A DNA stretch of 64,000 bases from contig NC_092346.1 of NCBI RefSeq assembly GCF_963676685.1, positions 96,647,917 through 96,711,916 on the forward strand, given 5' to 3'. The translations under genes and the position numbers were made by a program. The stretch comes from Mytilus edulis. Its lineage: Eukaryota; Mollusca; Bivalvia; Mytilida; Mytilidae. Positions within the stretch are counted from its first letter, which is position 1. Each line of letters begins with the position of its first letter. The notes under the pieces were generated by a model. It saw nothing but the letters and a program-made list of their open reading frames with translations, was not told where the DNA came from and did not search any database. Of this stretch, positions 48,989 to 61,560 are shown one piece after another.

Positions 48989-51781
48989 ATGGATTGTCGG
49001 TTAACGACTGGAGGTCGAACAGACAAGAAAGTAGCACCGTATACCAGGACAGATACGGTAAGGAATATTGTAATTAATTTGCTCCATATTACAGGGGTCA
49101 CTATGTCTAATATGCTAGACTCTGTGAATAATTTGCCATTTCCATTTAATATAATGTGGTATAGTTATCAAAAGTACCAGGATTATAATTTTATACGCCA
49201 GACGCGCGTTATGATCGTTAATTATAGACATCTATCAACTAGAGACAAAAAGCAACTACAGCTCATCCTACGACCTTTAACAATGAACATGCCATACCCA
49301 GGTTTTCACAGAATCAAGTATTTATTAGTACACATTCAACAGATTTAGTTGAAATCATAAGTAAACAAAAACGACAGGAATTACAGTCTTGAGATAAGTT
49401 GTTATGACAGTATAGCAATTATAATAAATCAATATCGACAGGATTTATGATCTTCAGATAAGTATGCATAACTGTATAACAATTATAAGTCCACTTTATC
49501 CATGTCCACAAAATGTTATCAGAACAACATTATGACATAATACTGTTCTTATTGTCATGCATCATTTTTAAATATATTTATCTTCCTAATTTTTGTAATT
49601 CAGTTGAAACATTTTAAAATTTAAGAACGCTTTCTTCATTTCTTCATATAGTTTCCTCCACCCTACGATAACCTAGAATATCCGAGAGATGGAAGACAAA
49701 CACATTCAGTATCAACGGTGAGTGTTCGTAACATTACGATTTTAAAAAGATGTCTATATAAGATACGGAGATTCGGTATGGCACCAAAACAAAGTCAAAA
49801 CAATATAGTTGTAAGCAACTATAGGTCAATGTAATGCCTTTAACAATGAACAAAACCAATAGCGTAAAGTTATAAACGGCCATGCTATAAAAAATTAAGA
49901 AACAATTCAAACGACAAAACTAACAGCCTAATGTAACTAAAGGAACACACGAAAATCCAAATTACAGGCAATAACGACAAGTACGTGTACTGAATCACAA
50001 GAATGTGAGCCACATAAAAGAATGTGAGCGTAAGAAAAAAGCTAAAAAAAATTATTTATAGGTACACAAAAATAAAAAAAAAAAGACAAAATCACAAGGT
50101 ACCGTTCTTTAATTATTTGAAATATCCTTACTATGGTGAAATATCCTTACTATAGTGAAATATCCTTACTATAGTGAAATATTCTTACTATGGTGAAATA
50201 TCCTTACTATGGTGAAATATCCTTACTATTGTGAAATGACCTTACTATTCTTACTATAGTGAAATATCCTTACTATGGTGAAATATCCTTACTATTATTG
50301 TGAAATATCCTTACTATAGTGAAATATCCTTACTATTGTGAAATATCCTTACTATTGTGAAATATCCTTACTATAGTGAAATATCCTTACTATTGTGAAA
50401 TATCCTTACTATAGTGAAATATCCTTACTATTGTGAAATATCCTTACTATGGTGAAATATCCTTACTATAGTGAAATATCCTTACTATAGTGAAATATTC
50501 TTACTATGGTGAAATATCCTTACTATGGTGAAATATCCTTACTATTGTGAAATGACCTTACTATTCTTACTATAGTGAAATATCCTTACTATGGTGAAAT
50601 ATCCTTACTATTATTGTGAAATATCCTTACTATAGTGAAATATCCTTACTATTGTGAAATGACCTTACTATTCTTACTATAGTGAAATGTTGACACTTAG
50701 CATATATCATATATGAGAAGGACCTAATTATGTTGAAAAAATAATTTGGTATACATTTGTATGAACCTGAATATGGTATACAACAATTTTATATTGAATA
50801 ATTACATATCAAAAGACAACCTTAGATTCTGGTTCTAAGTTATTCCAATACTAAAACATAACATATAATAAAAAGCATTCATTATTTTGTTTTCTGCGTC
50901 ATTCCAACACTAAATATTTTTACAGACGATCACTTCAGAGATTTCCCTTGAAGCATTTGACTTCTTCAGTAAAGACAGTTTATTTGACACATCAGATAAT
51001 GAGGATGAAGGAAGCACATCTATATCCTCTTTATCAGAGACTTCAGAAATCCAATCAAACTCATCAAAGGATATGGTATTTATTTAGACACAGTTTTGAC
51101 AATTCACAATGCTTGTTTAAAATGCTTACTTCTTGAAATAGAAATGGGTGTTTTTTTTAAATTGGCTAGAACATGATGTTTTTTTTTACATAGTAGTATT
51201 ACGCTTAAGGCTATTTTTGTATCGAATAAAAGCTTAGACGTATCAATCATGACAAAGAACAGCAAAAAATAGTATTTTTAATATATTCTTCTGAAATTCC
51301 TAATTAAATCTATTTTATTTACATTCACAGCATTTTTTTTTTTTGTATTTAATATGACTTAGAACAATCTAACACCCGTTTTTTGACTAAGAAGGCTAGT
51401 TTTTAATTGCTGTGTCATTTGTCTTGTGGAGAGTTGTATCATTGGCAATCGTACCACATCTTTTTTTATAATAAAAATGTTCATGCTATTGTAGAAAGAA
51501 GACATACGAAAACCGGGAGATGGAAATGTCAATGGTGTTTTATCCAATGATTGGCGACATAAACTTCAAACCGATTGTAGCGAAGACGAAGATGGAAGAA
51601 ATGTCACACCAATAGAACATGATGATTGTACATCATCAGTAACACACCGAGTAAGTACATGTAATGACTTGTGAAATGTCACACCAATAAATCATACTTA
51701 AAATTCGTTTAAGCAATATTGTAGGTACATTTATAGACTTTAAATAACTTCGAAAATAATTATCTTCGAAAATAAATACAT

Positions 51782-51840
<59 letters not shown>

Positions 51841-54800
51841 TGACAACTTTTTCTGATATTGACCTCACAGAGGGATAATGTTTAATCAAAGAGAGAAATA
51901 TACTCAGTCAGTTTGGATTTTATCGTTGTTTGTGAATGAAAACAATATGACATTTTCATTGCAGCATGAAGTACTTGTCGAACAAGATGAACTGGATAGT
52001 AGTCAACCATTAATCAAAGGGAATAAAACACATACACAGTTTGAAAAAGAAATAGAAAGCAAAAGAAATGATTCAATGACACATGGAAATATAACATACA
52101 AGTATGAGACATGTAGTGTTAATGCTGACGGTGATCTTGAAACAGAAGACTGTCCAGATACTGGCATTGATGTAAGAATATTTACTGTTGTAGCTAACTA
52201 GAAGTAAACTAAGATACATTCTGTACAGACGCATATACTTCGGACTGTAAGAAAGGGGCCACACTATATTTCTCTCAGTTTTCATCCTAACTGTTGTATT
52301 TTGACTTTATCATATTACATGTTATATAAATTTCAATTTATAGGCCGTTTACATGAATATAAATTGTTCATTCTTTCAGTAAAGGTCTTTTCTCCTTTTA
52401 AAATATTTGATATAAACAAAATCTTGTTTTTCCCTATCAGACGTGTGTTTTGCCGCTCTATATTTTAAGTATCGATAATAAAACTATTTGGGTGGGGATT
52501 TCAGTCAACATGTCTCCTGTTCGCTGTGCATTCATCAATTGTCATGCGTCGAAATGACACAACCAGAATAAGACACAATCGGACGCCTACATTGATATCT
52601 AAAAGATCAAAAAGACCGCGAAAACATTACCGTACAACTTCATTCATATTCATACATACTAAATGTACTTCGAATTCTCAATTTCGTAGCACAAGTACAA
52701 AATAGTTTATCATCATAAATTAAACAAATCAACAAATAAAAAAACCAAAGATAGGATAATTAGAATATTCTAGTGTAAATAAATATTTCTTTGTAGATTT
52801 TGCCACCTGATATAGGAGTGAAGAAATCCCCTATAGTGTTCATGTTAACTGATGACCATAGTGAACCTAGTGGATTGACCTTAGTATCGACCGATGAAGG
52901 TCATATCATAGAAATCTCTGACAAATATATCAAATACTATCAAAAGCTAAATCTTAGGTATGTTGTGTTATACTTTGGTCTCCAAGGAAAATCTGGTCAG
53001 TATTTTTGTGAAATGATAAAGTCTGAAAATTAAGCAGTTTACATAATAAGATTGATTCAATGAACACGAAATATCAATAATTGTCAAAGTGTACCAAAGA
53101 AAATTCATTGCAAGTATAAATGTTACATTCAGTGTTGTTGTTTATAGTTTATAGTTTATTCATTATTTATGTACATGTGAACTTTAATTCTTTCTTTTTT
53201 TGTGTCATTGAAGGCATTATGATAAAATATTAGGAATCGACTACCAAGCAGTCAAATTTTATCCGCATGAGATAGTCCTAGAAATGTTAAAGTACTTAGT
53301 GTATCCATCCACAGAAGAATTTACCAGCTTGGTTTGTAAATTACAATTAACAGATATAAATCTTTGAAATATATATAACAATATAAATACAAGACAAGAC
53401 AAGACAAGACAAATACTTTATTAAAGTCTCACCACTTGTTTCATGAACTGTCTTTTTCCATATTTATTTACGCATGCACTGTTATTGTATTATGATTGTA
53501 TACTAATTTCTCTGTAACTATGTATGTTTATGAGAATAAAATATTCGTAAATGTTACATATAAAATATACAGCTTTTTTAAAACACAAATTAACAACAAG
53601 AGCCACTCTATAAAGAGTTATGAGAGACTATAAAACAACTTTTCTTAAATTATAATACAAATACCACTTAAGTCAACTATCATGAATATAAAATACATTT
53701 TCGCTTTATTAAAATTTCATAGCAGATTTTGGCAGTATAAAATACCATATTTTCATTTGTAAAAAGAAATTTAAATTTCTCATTATCAGACATATGTAAA
53801 AAATTCTCATCAACAATACTAGCATGGTTAAAAATAACAATACGGATATCTGAATATACAGGACAGTTTAACAAAATATGTTTTTCATCTTCAACGTCAT
53901 CAGTACAGTTAAAACATAATCTATTTTCAATATCAATATTCTCGTAACGACATTCTATATGTACGTAATTTATTTTTATCATCTGACATAATCTTGTCAT
54001 ACCATTCTTCCTTAAATTTTGCAAAACATACATTTTCAATATTCTTAACTAAATCCTTGTTCAAAATAGCACCATTGCACCAATATTCCATATCAAGTTC
54101 TTTAAACTTATTTTTTACTCTAAAATGCCAATTTATTTTTACTTTTTTACATGTGTTACCCCATATAAACACTTTTTTATTTACTCTATCATCATTCATT
54201 TTATTAAAACGTGTCCAGTTTCTAAAAACACTAGTCCACTGTTTGATTTTACAAGGCATCCATATATGTTTCATGTCAAGTCGTCTCCACTTCGGAACCT
54301 TTTTGTTACCTTTAACTTAATTTTTAAAAAATCAATTCTTTGAATATGTTCCTATTAAACGAAACACGTTTTATATCCCCCTCATTGGTTACTAATCATA
54401 AGAATCTAGCTATTATTCACTTGAACTGCCCATTTTTCAATAAGCAGCAACACCAATACGTATAGTATGCTCTAAAGAAATCCGGCCTGAAAAAACTTGG
54501 AAATATTCAAATGAGTGAACTAAAGACCTGATTGTAATATTAATAAACGGAGAAATATAGAAATAAGTTAATTAGACAGCCATCATAGATGCAGAATAAA
54601 ACATACAAGACATATATATAGTGAACAGTTAGAACAATATCTTAAGACTGAAATATCAATAATAGAAATGATATATTATTAGATTGTTGAAAGACAAGAA
54701 AAAAACAGAAGTAAAGAATTTCTAGAGATAAAAGTGTATGTGAAGGTTAATACACGTGGTAGTACTAGTGGTATGTACATTCATATGTATTTAGATTTCT

Positions 54801-57800
54801 TACGTTTATATTTTAGCATTCATTGCATGTGCAAACACGTTTTTATTAAATGAGTTAAAGTTAAATCAGATATGAATTGGCAGCATGAATTTATAGACAA
54901 AACCGGGGACAACCTTTGTTAAAAGAGCGAAACAGAATATCGAATTCTTGAGTAACATACACTGAAGGGACAAAATAATCTGACGTATACTTGACAGAAA
55001 ACACTAAATTTTAAAGTGTTTTGGAAAAACTAACTCTTATTCCAACCGGGACTAATTCTAGGTACTACTACGTCGGATATCAAAACTAGCCCCGTATATT
55101 CTGAAACACTAGCTGGAAATAATATAAGGCTGTCCAGGGAAATAATCAAACTCTGTATCGAACATATCACACTATTTAGAAGATCAGATTTTTCTTTCTT
55201 TAATATTATGAATACTAGTTAATACCTTATTACATAGCCTTAAAAGAAAACACATAAAATATTCCCCATTGCTGTATTTCACATGATTAGCATTTGTAAG
55301 TAAAGCATTTCATACAATTCGCCAACGGAAGGCAACAAAATAAACTTTAAAATCAAAGATACATATATCTATGTATTTCTAAGGCTTTGACTATAGATTT
55401 TATAGATTGAATCTTGCGTAGCATCCAGTGGCAAATATTTGATTCATGTTCAGAGTCCAAAGTAACTATAGAAAATTTTATCTTAAAGAATATATCGGTG
55501 TTTAAATATCAATAAACATGTCAGTCAACAACAAAAACGTCACATTATCGGTAATGCTATAGTACTCAATGTGTGTCGAACAGTGATCAACAGTTCATTG
55601 TGTTTCTTTTACTAAAAATATTGTACAGCAGACAATACATCATTAATGTATGAAAATATATTTTGTATTCTTATATTTATGTTATTTTTAGTTGGTGATG
55701 GTTCAGAAAAGGTATCGGCAAAAACAACAACAAATTCCAGTACTCTTAGAATAGTTAACGTTAAATGGAAACATCCAATTGAATGCTATATCCGTTACTA
55801 TCCCCAATCAAATAAATATATTACAGTGGATAAATCAGAGAACTTAAACTTATCAACGTTACGATTCGAGAATGGAAACAAAAGTAAGCAATAAAGTCAC
55901 ACGTTCTCCTAAAAAGTTATTGAATGGGTAGTACTTAGAAAATTATCACGTTTGCTATTAACCAACTCGAGTAGCCTACAAACGCTATCAGGGTTGTCCC
56001 TTATTAAGATGAAAATTTAAAAAAAATAAGCATTGTACAAAAATTATTATTTCCCTTCTTGCATCTTAAATTTCTTTTTTGTTTATGTTCATTCCGTTTG
56101 CCGTCTTATAAATAAAAAAAAAAACTTTGTATTAGTGATTAAACTGTTGCTCTAATAATACAGCAAGTACTGTATGGTAAAAAGTAGGGAGATGATATCA
56201 ACTTTGTATAAGAGAAGTGGGGAGTATATTCATGAGACAGCAGCCTAACGGCACAAATAACCAAACGTTATCTTTTTATTTTAGATCTCATCCGATATAA
56301 CATGTGCTCTGGATTATGCAGAAAAGAAGAAAACAAAAAGGTTAAAAACCCACATACCGTTTTCATTGGCGTCTTTCAGATTGTTGACTCCAAAAAATTC
56401 ATATTCGCAGCGAAAGCGACAAAGCTTACTCTAGTTGATGTGAGTAATATTGTATTTGTCATCTGACACTGTATTGATATTACAAGTGTTCCGAATCAAT
56501 TATTCACATTGAATGATACAATTCAAATTAACGAAAATCTTAGATTAAAAAAAAGTGAAATTATCAAATGATCGGAAACAGACATATGAAATTTAATAAA
56601 AACGACAGCAATAAAAAAAGAAAAAGAAATCATGATAATTTTGTAAGTTTAGGCTTTCCTTGACCTTCGGTGAAACAACAGTATATTAAATGAAAGGTTT
56701 ATAGATATTTTTCTAAATTTTGATACATGCATGCTGGTGATTTTTTTACTGCAATGAAGATTTTTATTAACTTTACGTGATTTTTTCTGACTATATTGGA
56801 ATATGTTTTATTCATACTAGTTAGGAAATTATGAACTGAATCATTCTTTTAAATAATAAATAATGAATATATATATTATTAAGTTATTCATGCTTAGTGT
56901 TTTAGTCAATGTTATCAGACAAATCCACAGATTGATATTCCGTATTGTTCGAGAGGATAAGCTCGATTATAATGACAGTAGCAGAACAGATATATATTGA
57001 CTGCAACCAGAGTACCTGAACTTGAATTTCATGGAAGGATTAACAAAAAAAGAGACGGTTGCTTATAAAGAGACAAGAGAAGGGTCCAACTGAAGCCCAC
57101 CTCCGGGTGCGAAATGTTATAAATTTTACGAAAATACTTTTCTGTTTAAATGTCACTATGTCAGATATTCCGGGGAAAATGTTGAAAGCTTACTTTAAAA
57201 CATGATTATATGTATCGATCTCTCATGCAGAGTTATCGGTCCTTTCTCTCAATTAAGAGAGAGAAAGGACCGATAACTCTGCATGGGAGAAAATACCGAA
57301 AACTCTGCATGGGATATTGTATATGTATATATTTTTTTTTCCAATTTTCAGACGGATTGGACGGGGAATAAATCCGAAAGAGAAATTGTTCAAGCTGATC
57401 CACGTTTTTTTATAGTGAGAGATGAAAAAGGGGAAGGTAATAGGGTTTTTGAGTCCCTATTTTATAGAGGTAAATGCAATTATAACCTAAAGATATGATT
57501 GTGATAATTTTTTGAAGGCATTTATAATTTAAACGTTACAATAATTTCTTGACCTTGGCCAGTAAGGGTCACTATGTTATAATACGGACTGTCAAACAGA
57601 AAATGGCTTGCAAGACATTTAAAATAATATAAACAAACTTTATCTAGTCTTCAGCAAAAGTCATGTGATTATTAAAAATATGTCTCAGGTCTAAACCACC
57701 CGATAAAGTCGTATTGTTGTTGTACAAATATTTCGTATCAACTTCAAATTAAGGTCTGAGGTCAGTATTTTTGTGATTTTACTTTTTACATGATAATCAA

Positions 57801-57941
57801 ATCCATCCAATGTTTTCAGGCAGCTACTGGACATTTAACAACAAAGGATTACAACTGATCAAATGTAACACGGTAGAGCTTAAGATGCGGGATGACGTGT
57901 GGTTTACGATCATTTCAAAGGAGACACTTTCAGAAGATTGA
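48989..57941 (+). CDS. candidate IL-1/IL-18-like pro-cytokine with C-terminal beta-trefoil
   Basis: Coding exons: 48989-49057, 49652-49717, 50926-51075, 51495-51650, 51965-52171, 52797-52957, 53214-53335, 55692-55883, 56285-56439, 57352-57469, 57820-57941. Every junction is GT-AG and in phase; total 505 residues. The start is ATG 48989 (MDCRLTTGG) in an exon opening after an AG at 48938. Residues 1-216 are acidic and low in complexity (SDNEDEG, CSEDEDG); 217-311 may be a folded domain I do not recognise. Residues about 325-502 resemble the IL-1 family: HTVFIGVF strands, then ADPRFFIVRDEKG, FES at 459-461, aromatic Tyr468 and a final FTII strand. This is the same order and spacing as FF...FES...Y.G...FT in IL-18. 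No signal peptide in this model, as in IL-1 precursors. An FGF-like trefoil or two separate genes (break between 53335 and 55692) remain possible. Confidence 0.5.
49775..50000 (+). repeat. dispersed repeat in intron 2 of the 48989 gene
   Basis: It carries GCAACTATAGGTCAATGTA and CTTTAACAATGAACAAA blocks of the GCCAATGAGACAACT family. Confidence 0.5.
50119..50687 (+). repeat. minisatellite of ~19 bases with higher-order structure, intronic
   Basis: The unit TGAAATATCCTTACTATAG/GG/TG is repeated about 29 times. A distinctive segment, GAAATGACCTTACTATTCTT, occurs at about 50235, 50548 and 50657, so a block of about 313 bases has itself been duplicated. Confidence 0.85.
51786..51837 (+). repeat. 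(CA)n microsatellite
   Basis: About 25 CA dinucleotides in intron 4 of the 48989 gene. Confidence 0.9.
53390..54330 (-). pseudogene. 5'-truncated LINE, reverse, in intron 7 of the 48989 gene
   Basis: Reading in reverse, the two frames (54274-53933 and 54039-53680) carry WTSVFRNWTRFNK, NKVFIWGNTCKK-like blocks and a C-terminal zinc motif (CFNCTDDVEDEKHILLNC). A frameshift lies near 54000. The 3' end adjoins an ACAAG repeat (53390-53412). Confidence 0.7.
55646..55691 (+). other. possible alternative leader read through the acceptor of exon 8
   Basis: ATG 55646 is in frame with exon 8 and, without splicing, encodes MYENIFCILIFMLFLVG, which looks like a signal peptide. An in-frame TAA lies upstream at 55613. 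It could be the start of a separate secreted gene, or just the pyrimidine-rich end of an intron that happens to be open. Confidence 0.25.
57225..57284. repeat. perfect 26-base hairpin in intron 9 of the 48989 gene
   Basis: ATGCAGAGTTATCGGTCCTT... (57225-57250) is exactly inverted at 57259-57284 with an 8-base loop, 67 bases before exon 10. A partial third copy (ACTCTGCATGGGA) follows at about 57302. Confidence 0.85.
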
Positions 57942-57951
57942 GTTGCTGAAT

Positions 57952-57957
57952 AATAAA
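57952..57957 (+). terminator. polyadenylation signal AATAAA of the 48989 gene
   Basis: AATAAA starts 11 bases after the stop codon. Confidence 0.5.
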
Positions 57958-58264
57958 AAATATAAGAAAACAACCTTTTTAATATCCGTCCTATAATGAG
58001 ATTGCAGAAAAGTAACCCTTACATGAATATACAATATGGCTGTGTAAAAGTGCATTTCATTCTGGATTTTGTCTGATCAATTTAGTCGACGTTGAGTATA
58101 AAATCGAAATCGCTTGTAATATTATACACCAGGAGTTAACAATACAACATTCAAGGAAATATGTTGGCAGATTCAAACTAATAAAGTGTAAATCTATAAT
58201 ACATATAATCTGTGTTTATTGTTGAGAATGTGTACAGAATAGATATAAAAAGATGTGGTTTGAG

Positions 58265-58530
58265 TGCCAATGAGATAAAAGACAAATACCAGAGGGACAG
58301 TCAAACTCATAGATTGAAAATAAACTGACAACGCCACGGCTTACAATAAAAAGACAAACAGACAAGAAATAGTACAGAAGACACAACATAGTAAAACTAA
58401 AGACTAAGCAACACGAACCCCACCAAAAACTGGGGGTAACCTCAGGTGCTCCGGAAGGATAAGCAGATCCTGCTCCACGTGTGGCAACCGTCGTGTTGCT
58501 AATGTTATTACAGATCCGGTAAATAGCATT
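58265..58530 (-). repeat. retroelement-tail repeat, reverse
   Basis: Blocks ACCAGAGGGACAGTCAAACT, CCACCAAAAACTGGGGGTAA and TGCTCCGGAAGGATAAGCAG are in order, the same family as 31743-32440. Confidence 0.65.
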
Positions 58531-58599
58531 TTGAGGTACTCTCCATCCAAGTCACAATTTGTAAAAGAAAACCATTATAGGTCTAAGAATAGGTCCATC

Positions 58600-59280
58600 A
58601 TATATTATATTCTTAAGTTTCTTTTTTCACGAACTTAGTTTGTTTTATATATAATTTATTTTACTTGATATATACGCTACCAAAAACCGATAGTTTTCAT
58701 ATCTTATCAATAATATTCACATGTTTCTAGGAAGGAACTTGTTTCAGAATAGTCAACTAGAGCTAAAAGCATATGACACTTACCCGAATCTAAGAGTATG
58801 CTATGCAAAGACAACCGGTACCGTCAAATAAAAACAAGAATATAATTCATAAGATCTCTCTTTGTTGATTTTGTTTCGCTGATATTTTTTTCTGTCTTTT
58901 TTTTTACGTCCTCCGGATATATACTATAGGTTTGACCAAGAATAAAAGAATATGGTAAAAATCGTCATTAATTTTCTTTAAATACGAAATATTTTATAAG
59001 GAGTAGTCTTAAAATTAAGCCTTTGTTATATCTAGTTTTGATGATCATTTTTAGTATTTTTAAAACTACTACGTTTGTTTAACAGATAAAAAAGAGTAAA
59101 CGTTGCTATATACTATTAAAGGACAAATAAATAAAAAAAAAAAAGAATCAATTGACAATTTCTCCAATGTTGATCTTTTCTAGCTCATTATTTTTTATGT
59201 GTAATTTTTCTTTTTCTACAATCGTGAATTATATGTAAAAATGTGTAAATATCATTTTTAAACGACAACAACTTCCATAT
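58600..59280. other. no gene seen
   Basis: Very AT-rich, with short homopolymers. Nothing supported. Confidence 0.4.
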
Positions 59281-59284
59281 TAAC

Positions 59285-60430
59285 CATAAAGGTACCAACA
59301 TTACTGCACCAGATGTGCATTTCGACAATAAATGTCTCTTCAATGATGCTCGAGGCAAAAATATTTGAAATTCCTAAATCAAAAACAAAAAAGCCGATTA
59401 AAATTAAAAGGACATTATATCAAGAGTCGCATGACAATTTCTTCTATATTGATATATTTGTACATTTTGTCTCGCTGACCAATATTATTGTACACATTTC
59501 TGTTTTTATCTACTATAGTTAGGGCCAATATATATAACAATTGGCAAAAACATATAATTGATGGGCCACATCTGTAGATGTAGTTTTTTGATAATTTTCA
59601 CCTTTTATCATATCTCTTTATCTATAACATTTTTTCAAAAATAATAAACGAAAACTATAACATGGAAAACAAGAATGTGTCCCAAGTACACGACTGCCCA
59701 ATCCGCACTATCATTTTCTATGTTAAGTTGACCGTGAAAATGGGATAAAATCTCTAATTTGGCATTAAAATTAGAAAGATCAAATCATAGGGGACATGTT
59801 TACTAAGTTTCAGGTTGATTGGACTTCAACTTCATCAAAAACTACTTCGACCAACAACTTTAACCTGAACCGGGACGAACGGACGAACGGACGTACAGAC
59901 CAGAAAACATAATTGGGCATAAAATCTACATTTTGGCACAATAAGTCCTACAAGGAGTTGACTCACAATTTTAGCCTTGATAACTTCTTTGTTAATAATG
60001 TTGTGCTGATATTTATTTTCTCTGCTGTAATTTTTTACGATAATTGTGAAAATTTAGGGTAAAAATTGTCATTTAAGGGCACTAACTCCTATAAGGAGTC
60101 GTCTGGCAGTTATGGTGCAAAAGGCCAGTAGGGAAATTTTTACATCTTGATCATTTCTGTCAAAGACAGAATTTATCTACCTACAGCTGTTTGCAAGATT
60201 TAATACACAAAACTTCCATTTTATCCCCAGTTTTTTTTTGAAATTTCAGCCATGTTTGTTGATAGGCGCTATCTTCGGACACATTTTAAATCTATATATA
60301 CCCAATGATGATGGTGACCAAGTTTGTTGTTTTCAATTGGCCCAGTAGTTTCAGACGATAGATTTTTGCAAAAGTAAACGGACGACGACGGACACCTTGA
60401 TTGTGATACCCCTTCGGTTTAGGTGAGCTA
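59285..60430. repeat. dispersed repeats with GACGAACGGACGAACGGACG-type ends
   Basis: A CCAGATGTGCATTTCGACAA block opens the region. It then holds a unit ending GACGAACGGACGAACGGACG (59876-59895), and a second unit ending ACGGACGACGACGGACACCT then CCCCTTCGGTTTAGGTGAGC (60380-60430). The compositional break and recurring short ends suggest dispersed repeats. The 69-residue frame at 59313 is inside one. Confidence 0.5.
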
Positions 60431-61560
60431 AAAAAAACCCGTAAGAGTCAATTATCTTTTTTCTTCCAAAAAATATAATATAAATATAAAGCTAATATAA
60501 ATACAGAAGCTAAGTAATATGTTAACAATTTTACTCTGTTGGTATTATAATATTGACAGAATCGTACATCCGGGTTGACTTTCTTGTTAATCTGAAAAAA
60601 CATCCACACAGACGAAATGAAACATAGAAGCTCACAAAACTTAACAAAGAAAGCATACGAATAAGAGTTTCAAATCCCATCAAAACCCGTAAGACTCATT
60701 TATCTTTTTTCTTTCAAAAATAATGAACTGTTTTTATATATTTTTTCTGCCCAGAATTTTTATAAAGATTGCAATACCCAATGCTGAAATATTGTAAGAT
60801 TGGATGGATATAAACGCATATAAAGAAATAAGTCAAAATTAAAAAAAAAGAACGCATATGAAAGAAACATTTAGGAAATTTGATTTAATCTTTTCCTCTT
60901 TTGAAACATAAACAAAGAAAATGTATACAACTGCAGCACTATAAATGTTTAAGCTATAATATATTTAAACTTTCTACTTTAAAACGAAACTTGAAAGTGA
61001 TGCCATCATTTATCACATGCAGGTAAAGCAAATTTCAGGAAACGGGGGTCCGTTTTTTTTTTAATAAGAAAACTCTTCAAACCTCAGATTCGTTTGTTTG
61101 ATTATGATTAAGTACAACTATGAAAACAAAAATCTTGTCAGCTAATTTGTCAAATATGGGCTTCGTACTGTTGTTCGTATTCATATCTCTTTTTCTTAGC
61201 AGAAACGTAGATACAACATGTATACCAAATATAGCCAGTCACTCAAAATCAAAATAAGGAGGGCTATGCGAAGATGAAACAATCTTTAGAAATGACACCG
61301 TACATATAAGATAATTGTTGCAAAAGGATAGAATTCAATGAAAAGACTAGGAAGGTTATGTGTAATAATTTTAGTTCTACTTATTTATTCTCTCTTTGTA
61401 TTTTTAAATTTTCAGGTATTCGAATATTTATATATCAATCATTGTCCTTCAATTGTTTGGGTATACGAGTTCAAGAGTTTGAGGATAACCCAAGAAAAGC
61501 ACTTCGGATACACAAATTAAAAGCTGTTATTTTCCTTTTTCAATGATAAAGAAAGATTTA
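60431..61560. other. no supported gene; one hydrophobic-start frame at 61338-61520
   Basis: The frame at 61338 (MKRLGRLCVIILVLLIYSL...) starts like a signal anchor. A TTTTCAG (about 61411-61417) in the middle would also open a second frame. No downstream exon is recognisable, so I do not call a gene. Confidence 0.25.

Noticed and set aside
48827-49348. A single 173-residue ORF as an unspliced gene, or a signal peptide from the ATG at about 48878
   Set aside because: The region after 49057 begins with a GTAAGG donor and continues into low-quality sequence. The upstream hydrophobic stretch ends at an AG acceptor. The spliced chain explains the frame better, although a signal peptide start is not excluded.
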